This document shows positions 33,900-41,660 of a stretch of DNA of 44,848 bases, piece after piece. The DNA comes from Bacteroidales bacterium (GTDB lineage Bacteria; Bacteroidota; Bacteroidia; Bacteroidales; PUMT01), in contig SLKJ01000073.1 in the NCBI GenBank assembly GCA_007134675.1, forward strand, positions 1 to 44,848, read 5' to 3'. The notes under the pieces are model-generated. The model made no database searches. It was not told the DNA's origin and was given only the letters and a program-made list of their open reading frames with translations. The translations under genes and the position numbers were made by a program. Each line of letters starts with the position of its first letter. Position 1 is the stretch's first letter.

Positions 33900-35270
33900 T
33901 CATTTTTTTGACTTCAGGTATTCCTTTATTTTATCTTCCAGTTTTCCTACCGGTGGTATTTGCGATATAAACTCAATATTACCGTCTATTACAATGGTTG
34001 GCAGGTTCCTGACACCAAGGCTTGTCATCATCTGAACACCTTCTTTACCGGTTATCTTATGTTCTTTGTAAATGACCTTTTCCCCGAAAGGGTCAGAAGC
34101 CCTTGCCACTGCATTTACCATATACTGGCAGGGGGCACAGGAAGCTGAATCGAGGGTTATTATGTCAATTATCACCTTGTCTTTGCTCCAGTGGCTGCTG
34201 AGGTCAAGCTTTTCAACCTCAGTTATAGTTGCAGCCGATGCCCTGAGCTCTCCCTGCAGCATTTCGTTATGCACAAGATCCGTAACAGCTTCAAGGTTTT
34301 CAGGTGGTGTATCCATCGGCAGGTCACAACCCGGAGCAAGCACAAAGCCTTTTCTGCCAGCTGTATCCATGCACTCAAGTGCTTCGCGCTGACAATCCTC
34401 AGGTTTTCCCATCAGCAGCACCGTGGTAAGTCTCATATTGCCGCCAAAGCTTATTTCATTTTCAAGGGCAACATCCCGCACATAATCCAGAGGAATATTT
34501 TCATCTATTGAAACATTGTCCGGCTTACATTTGCACATAGCTTCAATGTTCTGTTTCGCGTTGCCGCAGACAAAAAATGAGCTCAGGCTCTGTTTTTCGC
34601 GAATAAAGGCAAATATGTCCGTCGCATAAGGTGACACAAAAGTTTCAAAGGAGTGAGGATCTATCTGGCTGGTCATAGGATCAACCATTGCCACCACATC
34701 GCAACCCGCCCCGATGTAGCAGTCCGCCATCATCTTCCCCACATCGGCGCAAAAGCTCATTACCTTGTTTACCTCATCAGGATCCTCAAACATCTTCATA
34801 AAGATGTCGGTGCCTATCAGATGGAGGGCCAGGGTAAAAGGGCCTGTGATAAGTCCGTAAAGAGCGATGTCAGGATACTTTTCCCGGAGCTTACTGGCGG
34901 CTTCCATAACAACCGGTATCCGGCCATCAGAGGCTGAAGGAATGCTGAGATCCTCAATTTTTACGCCCTCCTGGAGCGGATGGGAGATTACGGAGGGGGG
35001 ACTGTTATCCGGCCAGTTGAGTTGGCATCCTAGCGTTTCAGCCTCAATCTGCAGGTCAAATGCAACGGGTATGCCATCAGGTTTGTAGAGCTCCACAGCT
35101 TTTGAAACACCTTTGAATATAAGGTCCGGGGATTTCAGATACTTCTCAGCGCCAATTCCCAGTAACTTTGCAGCGTGAACCCCTGCAAACGGTACCCAGG
35201 GGATCCGTTCCACAGTCTCATGGTTAAATGCTTTTTTAACCAGGGATAATCCTGTTTGTTTATAATCCAT
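33900..35270 (-). CDS. MtaA/UroD-like methyltransferase fused to a C-terminal thioredoxin-like domain
   Basis: A 456-residue fusion. Residues 1-345 form a UroD-superfamily TIM barrel of the methyltransferase (MtaA/CmuA) branch, with GLITGPFTLALHLIG and VVAMVDPMTSQIDP. In characterised MtaA the zinc is held by His-x-Cys and a later Cys. Here the positions read Phe233-Val234-Cys235 (FFVCGN) and Cys315 (APGCDLPMDTPPEN), so the His is lost. Residues about 365-456 form a small thioredoxin/glutaredoxin-like domain with Cys378-Ala-Pro-Cys381 (SCAPCQYM) and a cis-Pro-like RNLPTIVIDG. It would take the methyl group from the corrinoid protein to an unknown, possibly thiol, acceptor. It overlaps the mtaB start region by 11 nt. 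Confidence 0.83.
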   Translation of the reverse strand: MDYKQTGLSLVKKAFNHETVERIPWVPFAGVHAAKLLGIGAEKYLKSPDLIFKGVSKAVELYKPDGIPVAFDLQIEAETLGCQLNWPDNSPPSVISHPLQEGVKIEDLSIPSASDGRIPVVMEAASKLREKYPDIALYGLITGPFTLALHLIGTDIFMKMFEDPDEVNKVMSFCADVGKMMADCYIGAGCDVVAMVDPMTSQIDPHSFETFVSPYATDIFAFIREKQSLSSFFVCGNAKQNIEAMCKCKPDNVSIDENIPLDYVRDVALENEISFGGNMRLTTVLLMGKPEDCQREALECMDTAGRKGFVLAPGCDLPMDTPPENLEAVTDLVHNEMLQGELRASAATITEVEKLDLSSHWSKDKVIIDIITLDSASCAPCQYMVNAVARASDPFGEKVIYKEHKITGKEGVQMMTSLGVRNLPTIVIDGNIEFISQIPPVGKLEDKIKEYLKSKK

Positions 35271-36636
35271 ACTCCTCCTTTATATATTTGGTTTTGTCAA
35301 TTATACTATCCATTTCTGCAATAAACTCATCCTCAGAAACGGGGATTGATGATAATTCATCTTTTAATACCGGGATATATGCATCTTCCATCTCTGAAGA
35401 TTTCAGTCGTCCTTCCGATACGGCATCTTCAATAAGAGAAATTCCCTTTAGTGCGCCCTTTATTGCAGCATCCAGGTGGTTGCTGCCTTTGACGATCTCC
35501 GCCGATATCTTTATGACATTCTCAGGAGCCAGAATAAATGCCTGGGGATCAAGGTACATATCTGACTCTACCATATATTTTTGAAGTTTCAGTATATCAC
35601 TTTTACCTGACGAAACAGCCTGGTTAAAAAGGCGGGTATCATAGGTGAGCTGCTCAAAGTAAACAGTGGGCGCCATATCTGCAAGCAGTTTAATATTCTG
35701 TACCGATTCATTGCTCCATAGATCAGCACATGCTCCTGCGATGTTGCCGAGGGGACTAAGATGGGCACAGGCTGCTGTTTTGCCTTCCATTGAAATGGGG
35801 GTGCCTGTTATAGCTTTGAGAAATGCTCCTTCATACCCGCAATCCTTATCAGGCCCTTTGGCTCCCTGCTCAATGGCAACTATTGTCCGGCTTACAGTCA
35901 TAATCCTCACCACGGCAGCAAAAATTTTGGGTATATACTTTTTCTCCGCCAGAACCATTGCAGTATTGCCGAATCCACAGGCAGTGTCTCCACCGGCAAT
36001 CTTTCCCTGTTTGTCAGCAATCCCGGCAATTTTCTCCCATAACATCTGCATATCCCTTACGCCCAGGACATTCAGCGCAAAAGCTATCTCTCTGATATTA
36101 CAGTGCATCAGTGCATCGTCAAATATCTCTTTACCGCCTGTGCTTTCAATTGATAACAGGTCACCACCCGCCTTTGCCCCTTCCTCGAAAAGCTCAAGCA
36201 TAGTATCAAGGTAACCTGAAGTACGCTGTTTTGGAGGGCGTTCAAATTCCCTCAGATCATTAGGCGTCAGGCGAATCTCACTTTTCAGTCCGTGCTTCAC
36301 AAAATAATTCTCACATTCCTCGTTCATTACCTTCACGATGTCAACCCCGTAAGAAGGATTTTTGGTCATCTCAATGAGGGTTTCAAATTCGAAAACAATC
36401 CCCTCAGAATAAAGCTCCAAACCACGCTGAAGAGCTGCCCTGACTATCTCTCTGTATTGATTTTTTATATCAGGAAATGTATCATCATTTATATGCATTG
36501 GAGGAAGGGTGAAATTAAGCTCCGGGTATACCTTCCCGCCCCCTATAATTAGTCCCCGACGCGTAGTTACAGGACTGGGAGCCGTACCGAAGCATAGGTC
36601 CTCCATGCTTTCTATAGCAAGCTTCTTAAATTTCAT
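35260..36636 (-). CDS. mtaB: methanol:corrinoid methyltransferase MtaB-like, zinc ligands conserved
   Basis: A 458-residue protein closely matching the MtaB family in length and motifs: ELNFTLPPMHI, FEFETLIEMT, LSIESTGGKEIFDDAL, GGDTACGFGNTAMVLAE, KGPDKDCGYEG, TPISMEGKTAACAHLSPLGN (all recognisable). Candidate zinc ligands are Glu164, Cys220 and Cys266, which agree with Glu164, Cys220 and Cys269 known for the Methanosarcina barkeri enzyme. MtaB activates methanol and transfers its methyl group to the corrinoid of MtaC. It lies 43 nt after the corrinoid-protein gene and overlaps the MtaA-like gene, so the three are one operon. Methanol as the natural substrate is inferred from the conserved residues; other methyl donors cannot be excluded. 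Confidence 0.9.
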   Translation of the reverse strand: MKFKKLAIESMEDLCFGTAPSPVTTRRGLIIGGGKVYPELNFTLPPMHINDDTFPDIKNQYREIVRAALQRGLELYSEGIVFEFETLIEMTKNPSYGVDIVKVMNEECENYFVKHGLKSEIRLTPNDLREFERPPKQRTSGYLDTMLELFEEGAKAGGDLLSIESTGGKEIFDDALMHCNIREIAFALNVLGVRDMQMLWEKIAGIADKQGKIAGGDTACGFGNTAMVLAEKKYIPKIFAAVVRIMTVSRTIVAIEQGAKGPDKDCGYEGAFLKAITGTPISMEGKTAACAHLSPLGNIAGACADLWSNESVQNIKLLADMAPTVYFEQLTYDTRLFNQAVSSGKSDILKLQKYMVESDMYLDPQAFILAPENVIKISAEIVKGSNHLDAAIKGALKGISLIEDAVSEGRLKSSEMEDAYIPVLKDELSSIPVSEDEFIAEMDSIIDKTKYIKEEYGL

Positions 36637-36679
36637 TGATCTTTTTTTAGGTTAAACTAGCAATAACTACTGAAATACA

Positions 36680-37348
36680 CTATGATGCAAGTTTGTCAAG
36701 GTACTCAACAAGTCCCTGCGGATCGGGACTGTACAGATCTGCATTTATCTTATTGCAGAAATCCTGCGTCACAGGCGCTCCTCCTATGCAAACTTTGGTT
36801 TCGGGATTTTTCTCCTTTAAAGCATTAACGATATTTTCCATATTAACCATAGTAGTGGTAAGAAGAGCTGACAGACCAATAACAGCATGCGGATACTTTT
36901 CTGCCTCGGTGAGGAATGTATCAGCATTTACATCCACTCCCAGATCAATTACCTCATAACCGTTTCCTTCAACCATCATAGATACCAGGTTCTTTCCAAT
37001 ATCGTGAAGATCACCCTGAACAGTACCAATTATGAACGTGCCCTTTCTCTTTGCTGCACCGCTTGCAAACAGGGGTTTTAAATGAGCCATAGCTGCGCTC
37101 ATCGCCTTGGCTGACATAAGCACCTGAGGCACAAAAACTTTGTTTTCACGAAACTTAACACCGACTTTCCCCATACCCACAATAAGTGCATTTGTAAGTA
37201 TCTCCTCTGCAGTGGCACCCTGATCAAGGGCCTTTTTAGTGAGCTCATCGGCACCATCCTTACCTTTCAGATCAGGCGGATATGGTGAAGCCTGGTTGAT
37301 CTTTCCGAATTCAACACAATGTGCAATTTGTTTTAATAATTCTTCCAT
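36680..37348 (-). CDS. mtaC: corrinoid methyl-carrier protein MtaC-like
   Basis: A 222-residue corrinoid protein. Residues 30-95 form the helical cap (IVGMGKVGVKFRENKVFVPQVLMSAKAM, seen in parts). Residues 103-222 form the B12-binding Rossmann domain with the GDLHDIGKNLV motif, where His115 is the lower cobalt ligand in DxHxxG, plus VIGLSALLTTT and GGAPVT. It would carry the methyl group between MtaB and the MtaA-like protein. It is encoded directly upstream of mtaB, as in methanogens and acetogens. The 73-nt gap after the regulator contains an imperfect TTTGT-N10-ACAAA symmetry (37365-37384), a weak operator candidate. Confidence 0.92.
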   Translation of the reverse strand: MEELLKQIAHCVEFGKINQASPYPPDLKGKDGADELTKKALDQGATAEEILTNALIVGMGKVGVKFRENKVFVPQVLMSAKAMSAAMAHLKPLFASGAAKRKGTFIIGTVQGDLHDIGKNLVSMMVEGNGYEVIDLGVDVNADTFLTEAEKYPHAVIGLSALLTTTMVNMENIVNALKEKNPETKVCIGGAPVTQDFCNKINADLYSPDPQGLVEYLDKLAS

Positions 37349-37421
37349 GATAAAATGATTTTTGTTTGTAAATAATATGACAAATAGTTGTTATAACATC
37401 ACGATCCTGGTAAAACTGCTA

Positions 37422-38450
37422 TTAAGTTTGCCTCACAACAACTTCAGGAGCAATAATATGTTGTTTTGTTGTCAGGGTATTTCTATTAAATATCAAAGAT
37501 GCTGTCAGCCTTGCCATTTCCGGGTACCTGCAATCTACCGAAGTAATCTGCGGACTGGCAGACTGGGTAAGTTCGGTATTTCCATATGAAACGACAGATA
37601 CCTGATCGGGAATCTTTATTCCCCATTTGTTTAAGCGGCCTGTAACCTTTAAGCTGTCAACATCAGTGATGCAAAGAATACCTCCAATATCATTCAATTC
37701 AATGAACTCCTGGCTAAAATCTGACAAACCGGAGATAACAAAAAGCTTTCTTTCCGGAGCTTTCTGATCGATGAACATCTTCATGGACTGCTCCATAAGT
37801 TCATGTACCAGGTTCCTCCCTCTCCAAATCTCATTTTTAACAAATAAAAAATTCTTATCATTCCGGGTTGTCATGTAAGTAATTGCCCTTTTCACACCAA
37901 GATCATAACTTTGAATCACATAATTAAAAAAAGAGCCTCCCATGGTATTATCAACCAAAACCACCACTGAATTTCCATGGTTAAGATTCCGGTAAAAACC
38001 TGCCGTTATTGATTCATCATAATTTGGGACAACAATAATTGCTTCGTAACCCTGCCTCAACATATTACCAACCAGTCTGATCTCCTCCTCGGGCTCATTA
38101 TAATGAAGAAAATATCTGATAGACCTGTTTACCTTCTGAGCCTCCTCATTAATATTTGCAATCAGATCTTCAATATTTGTAGAATAAAACGGAGTCACTA
38201 TTCCCCATACTCGTTGTATTTCCCTTGTATATGTAACGAAAGAACCCTTTCCGGCTTTTTTGACTATAAAACCCTCATCACTTAACTTATTGAGAACAAG
38301 TTTTGCAGTTTCACGCGAAACAGCATGTCTTCTTATTATCCGGTTTATGGAATCAATCCGTGCGCCCGGCAAATATTCCTGCTTAACTATCCTTTCTTTA
38401 TAAAATTCAAAAAGCCTCTGATAAATAGGTATGAATGACCTGTCAATCAT
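37422..38450 (-). CDS. GntR-type winged-helix regulator with LacI-like effector domain
   Basis: About 342 residues. The N-terminus has a GntR winged helix (IYQRLFEFYKERIVKQEYLPG, HAVSRETAKLVLNKLSDEGF, KKAGKGSFV, seen in parts). The C-terminal part (about 90-342) is a LacI/periplasmic-binding-like sensor with IIVVPNYDES, VVLVDNTMGGSF and the typical QVSVVSYGNTELTQSASPQITSVD region. Such regulators usually sense sugars. It is the first gene of the mta-like operon, so it probably controls it. The frame is open to 38480, but Met11 at 38450 (MIDRSFIPIYQRL) fits the family start. Upstream lie a duplicated 9-mer ATACAAATA (38461-38469, 38475-38483) and the 26-bp repeat array. Confidence 0.85.
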   Translation of the reverse strand: MIDRSFIPIYQRLFEFYKERIVKQEYLPGARIDSINRIIRRHAVSRETAKLVLNKLSDEGFIVKKAGKGSFVTYTREIQRVWGIVTPFYSTNIEDLIANINEEAQKVNRSIRYFLHYNEPEEEIRLVGNMLRQGYEAIIVVPNYDESITAGFYRNLNHGNSVVVLVDNTMGGSFFNYVIQSYDLGVKRAITYMTTRNDKNFLFVKNEIWRGRNLVHELMEQSMKMFIDQKAPERKLFVISGLSDFSQEFIELNDIGGILCITDVDSLKVTGRLNKWGIKIPDQVSVVSYGNTELTQSASPQITSVDCRYPEMARLTASLIFNRNTLTTKQHIIAPEVVVRQT

Positions 38451-38528
38451 TGTTAAAACAATACAAATACTAAAATACAAATAAACAATAAAAAACCATC
38501 ACATTACATCACAATAAAAGCTTTTTAA

Positions 38529-38725
38529 GCACACTTAAATCCTTTAATAAATAAACACGCTTAAATCCTTTAATAAATAAACACGCTTAAATCCTTTAAT
38601 AAATAAACACGCTTAAATCCTTTAATAAATAAACACGCTTAAATCCTTTAATAAATAAGCGCACTAAAATCCTATAATGAAATAAGCACTTAAATCCTAT
38701 AATGAAATAAGCACTAAAACCCCTT
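38529..38725. repeat. tandem array of 26-bp repeats upstream of the regulator
   Basis: Four identical 26-bp units start at 38555, 38581, 38607 and 38633, with a shortened 24-bp copy before them (38531) and about 2.5 diverged copies after them (38659, 38686, 38711). Each perfect unit contains the palindrome TTAAA-TCC-TTTAA. In the diverged units the sequence changes to forms such as TTAAATCCTATAATG and the symmetry decays. The array lies between the sulfatase stop (38763) and the regulator start (38450), about 80 nt upstream of the regulator. It has no spacers, so it is not CRISPR. Confidence 0.9.
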
Positions 38726-38762
38726 AACAAAGTGGAACCGTCATTTGTGGTGAGCCGGGTAA

Positions 38763-40445
38763 TTACCGGACTGTTGAATCCGGTTTCGGGAACTCGCGCA
38801 TAAACATATATCGGGGATATGAATCAAAAATCTCCTTATCAGGTCCTACTACCCTCGGGTCTTCTGACCTTATCAGCTCCTGCATCAGGGCCTCTTTCAT
38901 CTCATTTTCGATTTCTGAATAATCCGGGTTCCCTGAAAGATTGTTGAGGTTGCCGGGATCGTTTTTTACATCGAAAAGCTCAAATTCAGGCCTTTTGGCA
39001 ACTGCCAGATCGAAGTATGGTCTTATGGTTTCATCCCGGTGGTTTTCAATGATATAAGACTTTGAAGGAGATGGATCAATATCTGTAAAGGCCCAGTGGT
39101 GATGGTGAACCCCATCTTCATCTATTCCGTACATAGGAAGAAGTACCCCATCTGTTCCGGGTCTAATGGCTTGTGGTGCTCCTGCAGGCCAGCGTTCAGG
39201 TTTCAAATTCCATATCAGAAGGAAGTCGGTACTGCGGATAGCTCGTATCGGATAGCCCCAGTTCCGGTATCTGGATGATGAGTGACGCTCCCGGCCGGAA
39301 AAAACATATTTTTTTGTTTCATCCACTCTACCCTGGTCATTCGATTCAAGGATATGTACTATACTATTTCCGGAAATAGGTAACATGCCCTCAGGACTGG
39401 TATTTGTAAGCTCAAGAATGGTAGGGGCGAGATCTGCAAAACTCAAAGGATCATCAACTATCCTGTTTCCGGGAAACCTGTCCGGGTAACGCACTGCAAA
39501 AGGCACGCGGATCCCGTATTCGTAGCAGTTGGCCTTTGCCCTGGGAAATGGCATGCCCTGGTCGGATGTAACAATGACGATTGTGTTTTCAAGCTCACCC
39601 GTCTCTTCAAGGTAGGCAAGCATACGTTGCAGGTGCAGATCGAACCACTCAATCTCAACTGCATAGTCAAGCAGATCTCCCCTTATAACCTCATTATCGG
39701 GAAGAAATCCGGGTACCTGAACATCTTCAGGGTTTTTATCTTTTCTCTTCCATGAACCGTCTTCATATCCACGGTGAGGTTCAGTTGAGCCATACCAGAA
39801 AAAGAAGGGTTCGTCTTCGCGTACATTCTCCATGAAGTATTTGAAATTCTCAAAATAATTTAACGTGTTTATCCCGGTTGCCGTCCGCTCATCTCCGGGT
39901 GATCCCGGTTCGTAACGGATATTGCTGTGTGCAATACCTCCTGCATCGGTGGACCGCCATAATGAATCATTCTCATCCCTGGCGTACTGGAAGGGGACAA
40001 CCCCCTTCCCGGTACGGCCGGTAACATAGCCGTTCAGATCCAGCAGATCGATAAAGGGTACATGCTTTTTCATCCATGAAGATCCATGTTGCCCGGACTG
40101 TTCGTTCTGCCAGTGGTGACGTCCGGTTACAATGGAGCTACGGGAGGGTGCACAACCGGGAGAAGAGGCTATAGCGTTGGTGAAATAGATCCCTTCTTCT
40201 GCAATTCGGTCAAAGGCAGGCGTATTAACAAATCTGCTGCCTTCAAAACTGGTGTGCGGGAAAGACTGGTCGTCACTTATGGCAAACAGGATATTGGGGC
40301 GCCGGGGTTCTTCCGTTTCCCGTGGAGTGCAACCTGACAGATGGAGCATGCCAAGGGCAATTCCTGCAACAGACGCTGCTTTGACTTGTGAACTGATTGA
40401 TTTTAAACGTTTTGGTCTGGTATAGGCTGAACTGAGATCTATCAT
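38763..40445 (-). CDS. exported lipoprotein sulfatase
   Basis: A 560-residue sulfatase of the alkaline-phosphatase-like superfamily. The formylglycine motif is CAPSRSSIVTGRH (Cys98), and metal ligands are seen in FAISDDQ at the start and SDQGMPFPRAK later. The N-terminal part has a hydrophobic stretch with lipobox LSGC (Cys39), so it is probably surface or periplasmic. The GRTGKGV, FFFWYGSTEPHRGY and YEYGIRVPFAVRYP segments resemble heparan N-sulfatase-like S1 families. A Cys-type sulfatase needs an anaerobic maturase, not present in the window. The substrate, probably a sulfated host or algal polysaccharide, is inferred. The first ~30 residues before the lipobox are longer than usual. Confidence 0.9.
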   Translation of the reverse strand: MIDLSSAYTRPKRLKSISSQVKAASVAGIALGMLHLSGCTPRETEEPRRPNILFAISDDQSFPHTSFEGSRFVNTPAFDRIAEEGIYFTNAIASSPGCAPSRSSIVTGRHHWQNEQSGQHGSSWMKKHVPFIDLLDLNGYVTGRTGKGVVPFQYARDENDSLWRSTDAGGIAHSNIRYEPGSPGDERTATGINTLNYFENFKYFMENVREDEPFFFWYGSTEPHRGYEDGSWKRKDKNPEDVQVPGFLPDNEVIRGDLLDYAVEIEWFDLHLQRMLAYLEETGELENTIVIVTSDQGMPFPRAKANCYEYGIRVPFAVRYPDRFPGNRIVDDPLSFADLAPTILELTNTSPEGMLPISGNSIVHILESNDQGRVDETKKYVFSGRERHSSSRYRNWGYPIRAIRSTDFLLIWNLKPERWPAGAPQAIRPGTDGVLLPMYGIDEDGVHHHHWAFTDIDPSPSKSYIIENHRDETIRPYFDLAVAKRPEFELFDVKNDPGNLNNLSGNPDYSEIENEMKEALMQELIRSEDPRVVGPDKEIFDSYPRYMFMREFPKPDSTVR

Positions 40446-40552
40446 ATTTGTTTTATTTTGGCGGAATTACTGGATTTCTAATGTCAGCAATATATGTTTT
40501 TTTAAGCAAAAAAAATAACCTTATTTCATAATATCCTCTCATGGAAAGTATT

Positions 40553-41293
40553 TTATGAATTTGATTGTGCTTTTACTATTCTTCTCACTTCATTCAAATC
40601 ATCCTCAGTATCAACGCTAACAGCTTTATAATCATGTTTTATTTCTACAACTTTTATTTTAAACCCATTTTCCAAAACCTTCAATTGTTCCAAAGATTCA
40701 GTAAGTGACAGAGGTGTATCTTCAAATTGTACAAATTTGAGCAAAAACTCTTTTCTAAAAGCATATATCCCGATATGTTCAAAAACTTCCAAAGTTTTGG
40801 AGTCTCTTGGATATGGAATAAGAGATCTTGAAAAATACAGAGCAAAACCTTTATTATCTGTTACAACTTTTACTGAATTGGGGTCGTGAAACATTTCTTC
40901 GTCAAATATCTGATGCGCACCTGTTGACATCTCAATATCATTACCTGTTACCAGGGCCAATGTAATTTCATCAATTATTTCAGGCTTAATAAGTGGCTCA
41001 TCCCCCTGAATATTTACTACAAATTTGCAATCAATACTCTGCACCACCTCAGCAACCCTCTCACTACCAGTTGAATGACTCAATGATGTAATAACTGCCT
41101 CTCCCCCAAAACCTCTTACAACATCGGAAATTCTTTCATCATCCGTTGCAACTATCACACGTTCTATTATTCTGGATTCACAAACTCTCTCGTAAACATG
41201 CTGAATCATAGGTTTTCCTCCTATATCCTTTAAAGGTTTACCTTTTAACCTTGTGGAACCGAATCGTGCAGGTATAACTCCAATAATTTTCAT
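40553..41293 (-). CDS. kdsB: 3-deoxy-manno-octulosonate cytidylyltransferase
   Basis: A 246-residue nucleotidyltransferase that activates Kdo as CMP-Kdo for lipopolysaccharide core synthesis. The signature IGVIPARFGSTRLKGKPL and the VVNIQGDEPLIKPEII (metal-binding Asp) segments are conserved, as are the GIYAFRKEFLL and LEQLKVLENG regions. No other kds gene is adjacent. Its base composition is much poorer in G and C than its neighbours, and its codons favour A/T endings. It also has no co-oriented neighbour partner: the sulfatase starts 107 nt away. Confidence 0.95.
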   Translation of the reverse strand: MKIIGVIPARFGSTRLKGKPLKDIGGKPMIQHVYERVCESRIIERVIVATDDERISDVVRGFGGEAVITSLSHSTGSERVAEVVQSIDCKFVVNIQGDEPLIKPEIIDEITLALVTGNDIEMSTGAHQIFDEEMFHDPNSVKVVTDNKGFALYFSRSLIPYPRDSKTLEVFEHIGIYAFRKEFLLKFVQFEDTPLSLTESLEQLKVLENGFKIKVVEIKHDYKAVSVDTEDDLNEVRRIVKAQSNS

Positions 41294-41660
41294 AAAAATC
41301 CATTGATTAACTCAGGTTGGTTACTTTCCGGAAATATAAACCAATTAACAAATAACCTGAACTAGGTGATTTATGGTTACAGTGAAAAAAATAATAATCA
41401 TAAGCTGCTTAACTTATTGGCCACATAATGGTTGCAGATCCAAATATAATAATAATTGGATTAACGGCATTATGAAATTCCGGTCCATAACCATTTGGGA
41501 CAAATGTTAATATAGCTTATTAGTTGTTGCCAGATAATGACAGGGCTTATCGTTGCTGGCTATATCTGTTTTTTTACAGGGTATTGACAACAGGGTACTA
41601 ATTGTAATACATTTGTTAACATACAAGATAATTATGTTATTTACCAAACAAATCCTTCAA
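41294..41660. other. AT-rich intergenic region between kdsB and the acetylesterase
   Basis: This 367-nt stretch separates divergent genes. It carries a good plus-strand promoter (41583-41615) for the acetylesterase. A -7-like TATATTTG on the minus strand (41441-41448) might serve kdsB but lacks a -33 partner. I see no RNA gene. Imperfect inverted repeats with CAGGTT/AACCTG are present near 41315-41360. Confidence 0.55.
41583..41615 (+). promoter_or_regulatory. Bacteroidota-type promoter for the acetylesterase gene
   Basis: ATTG (41583-41586) is followed after 21 nt by TACATTTG (41608-41615), matching TTG / TAnnTTTG. Transcription would start near 41622, about 40 nt before ATG 41661. This supports the internal start rather than the longer frame beginning at 41553, which would include the promoter. 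Confidence 0.55.

Noticed and set aside
33900-35270. Uroporphyrinogen decarboxylase HemE
   Set aside because: The operon context, the Cys235 and Cys315 positions and the fused thioredoxin domain fit the methyltransferase branch, not heme synthesis.
37365-38483. A shared ACAAATA operator for the GntR-type regulator
   Set aside because: The heptamer also occurs upstream of unrelated minus-strand genes (for example near 30531 and 41329) and is similar to the Bacteroidota -7 promoter element, so it is not specific.
38529-38725. CRISPR array
   Set aside because: The units are directly adjacent with no spacers, no cas genes are present, and the copies decay at one end as in a tandem repeat.
41294-41660. 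A small RNA or tRNA in the intergenic region
   Set aside because: I could not fold a cloverleaf or other convincing RNA; only short imperfect inverted repeats are present.
41553-41660. N-terminal extension of the acetylesterase
   Set aside because: The extension contains the predicted promoter and lacks a signal peptide, while the Met at 41661 begins one.
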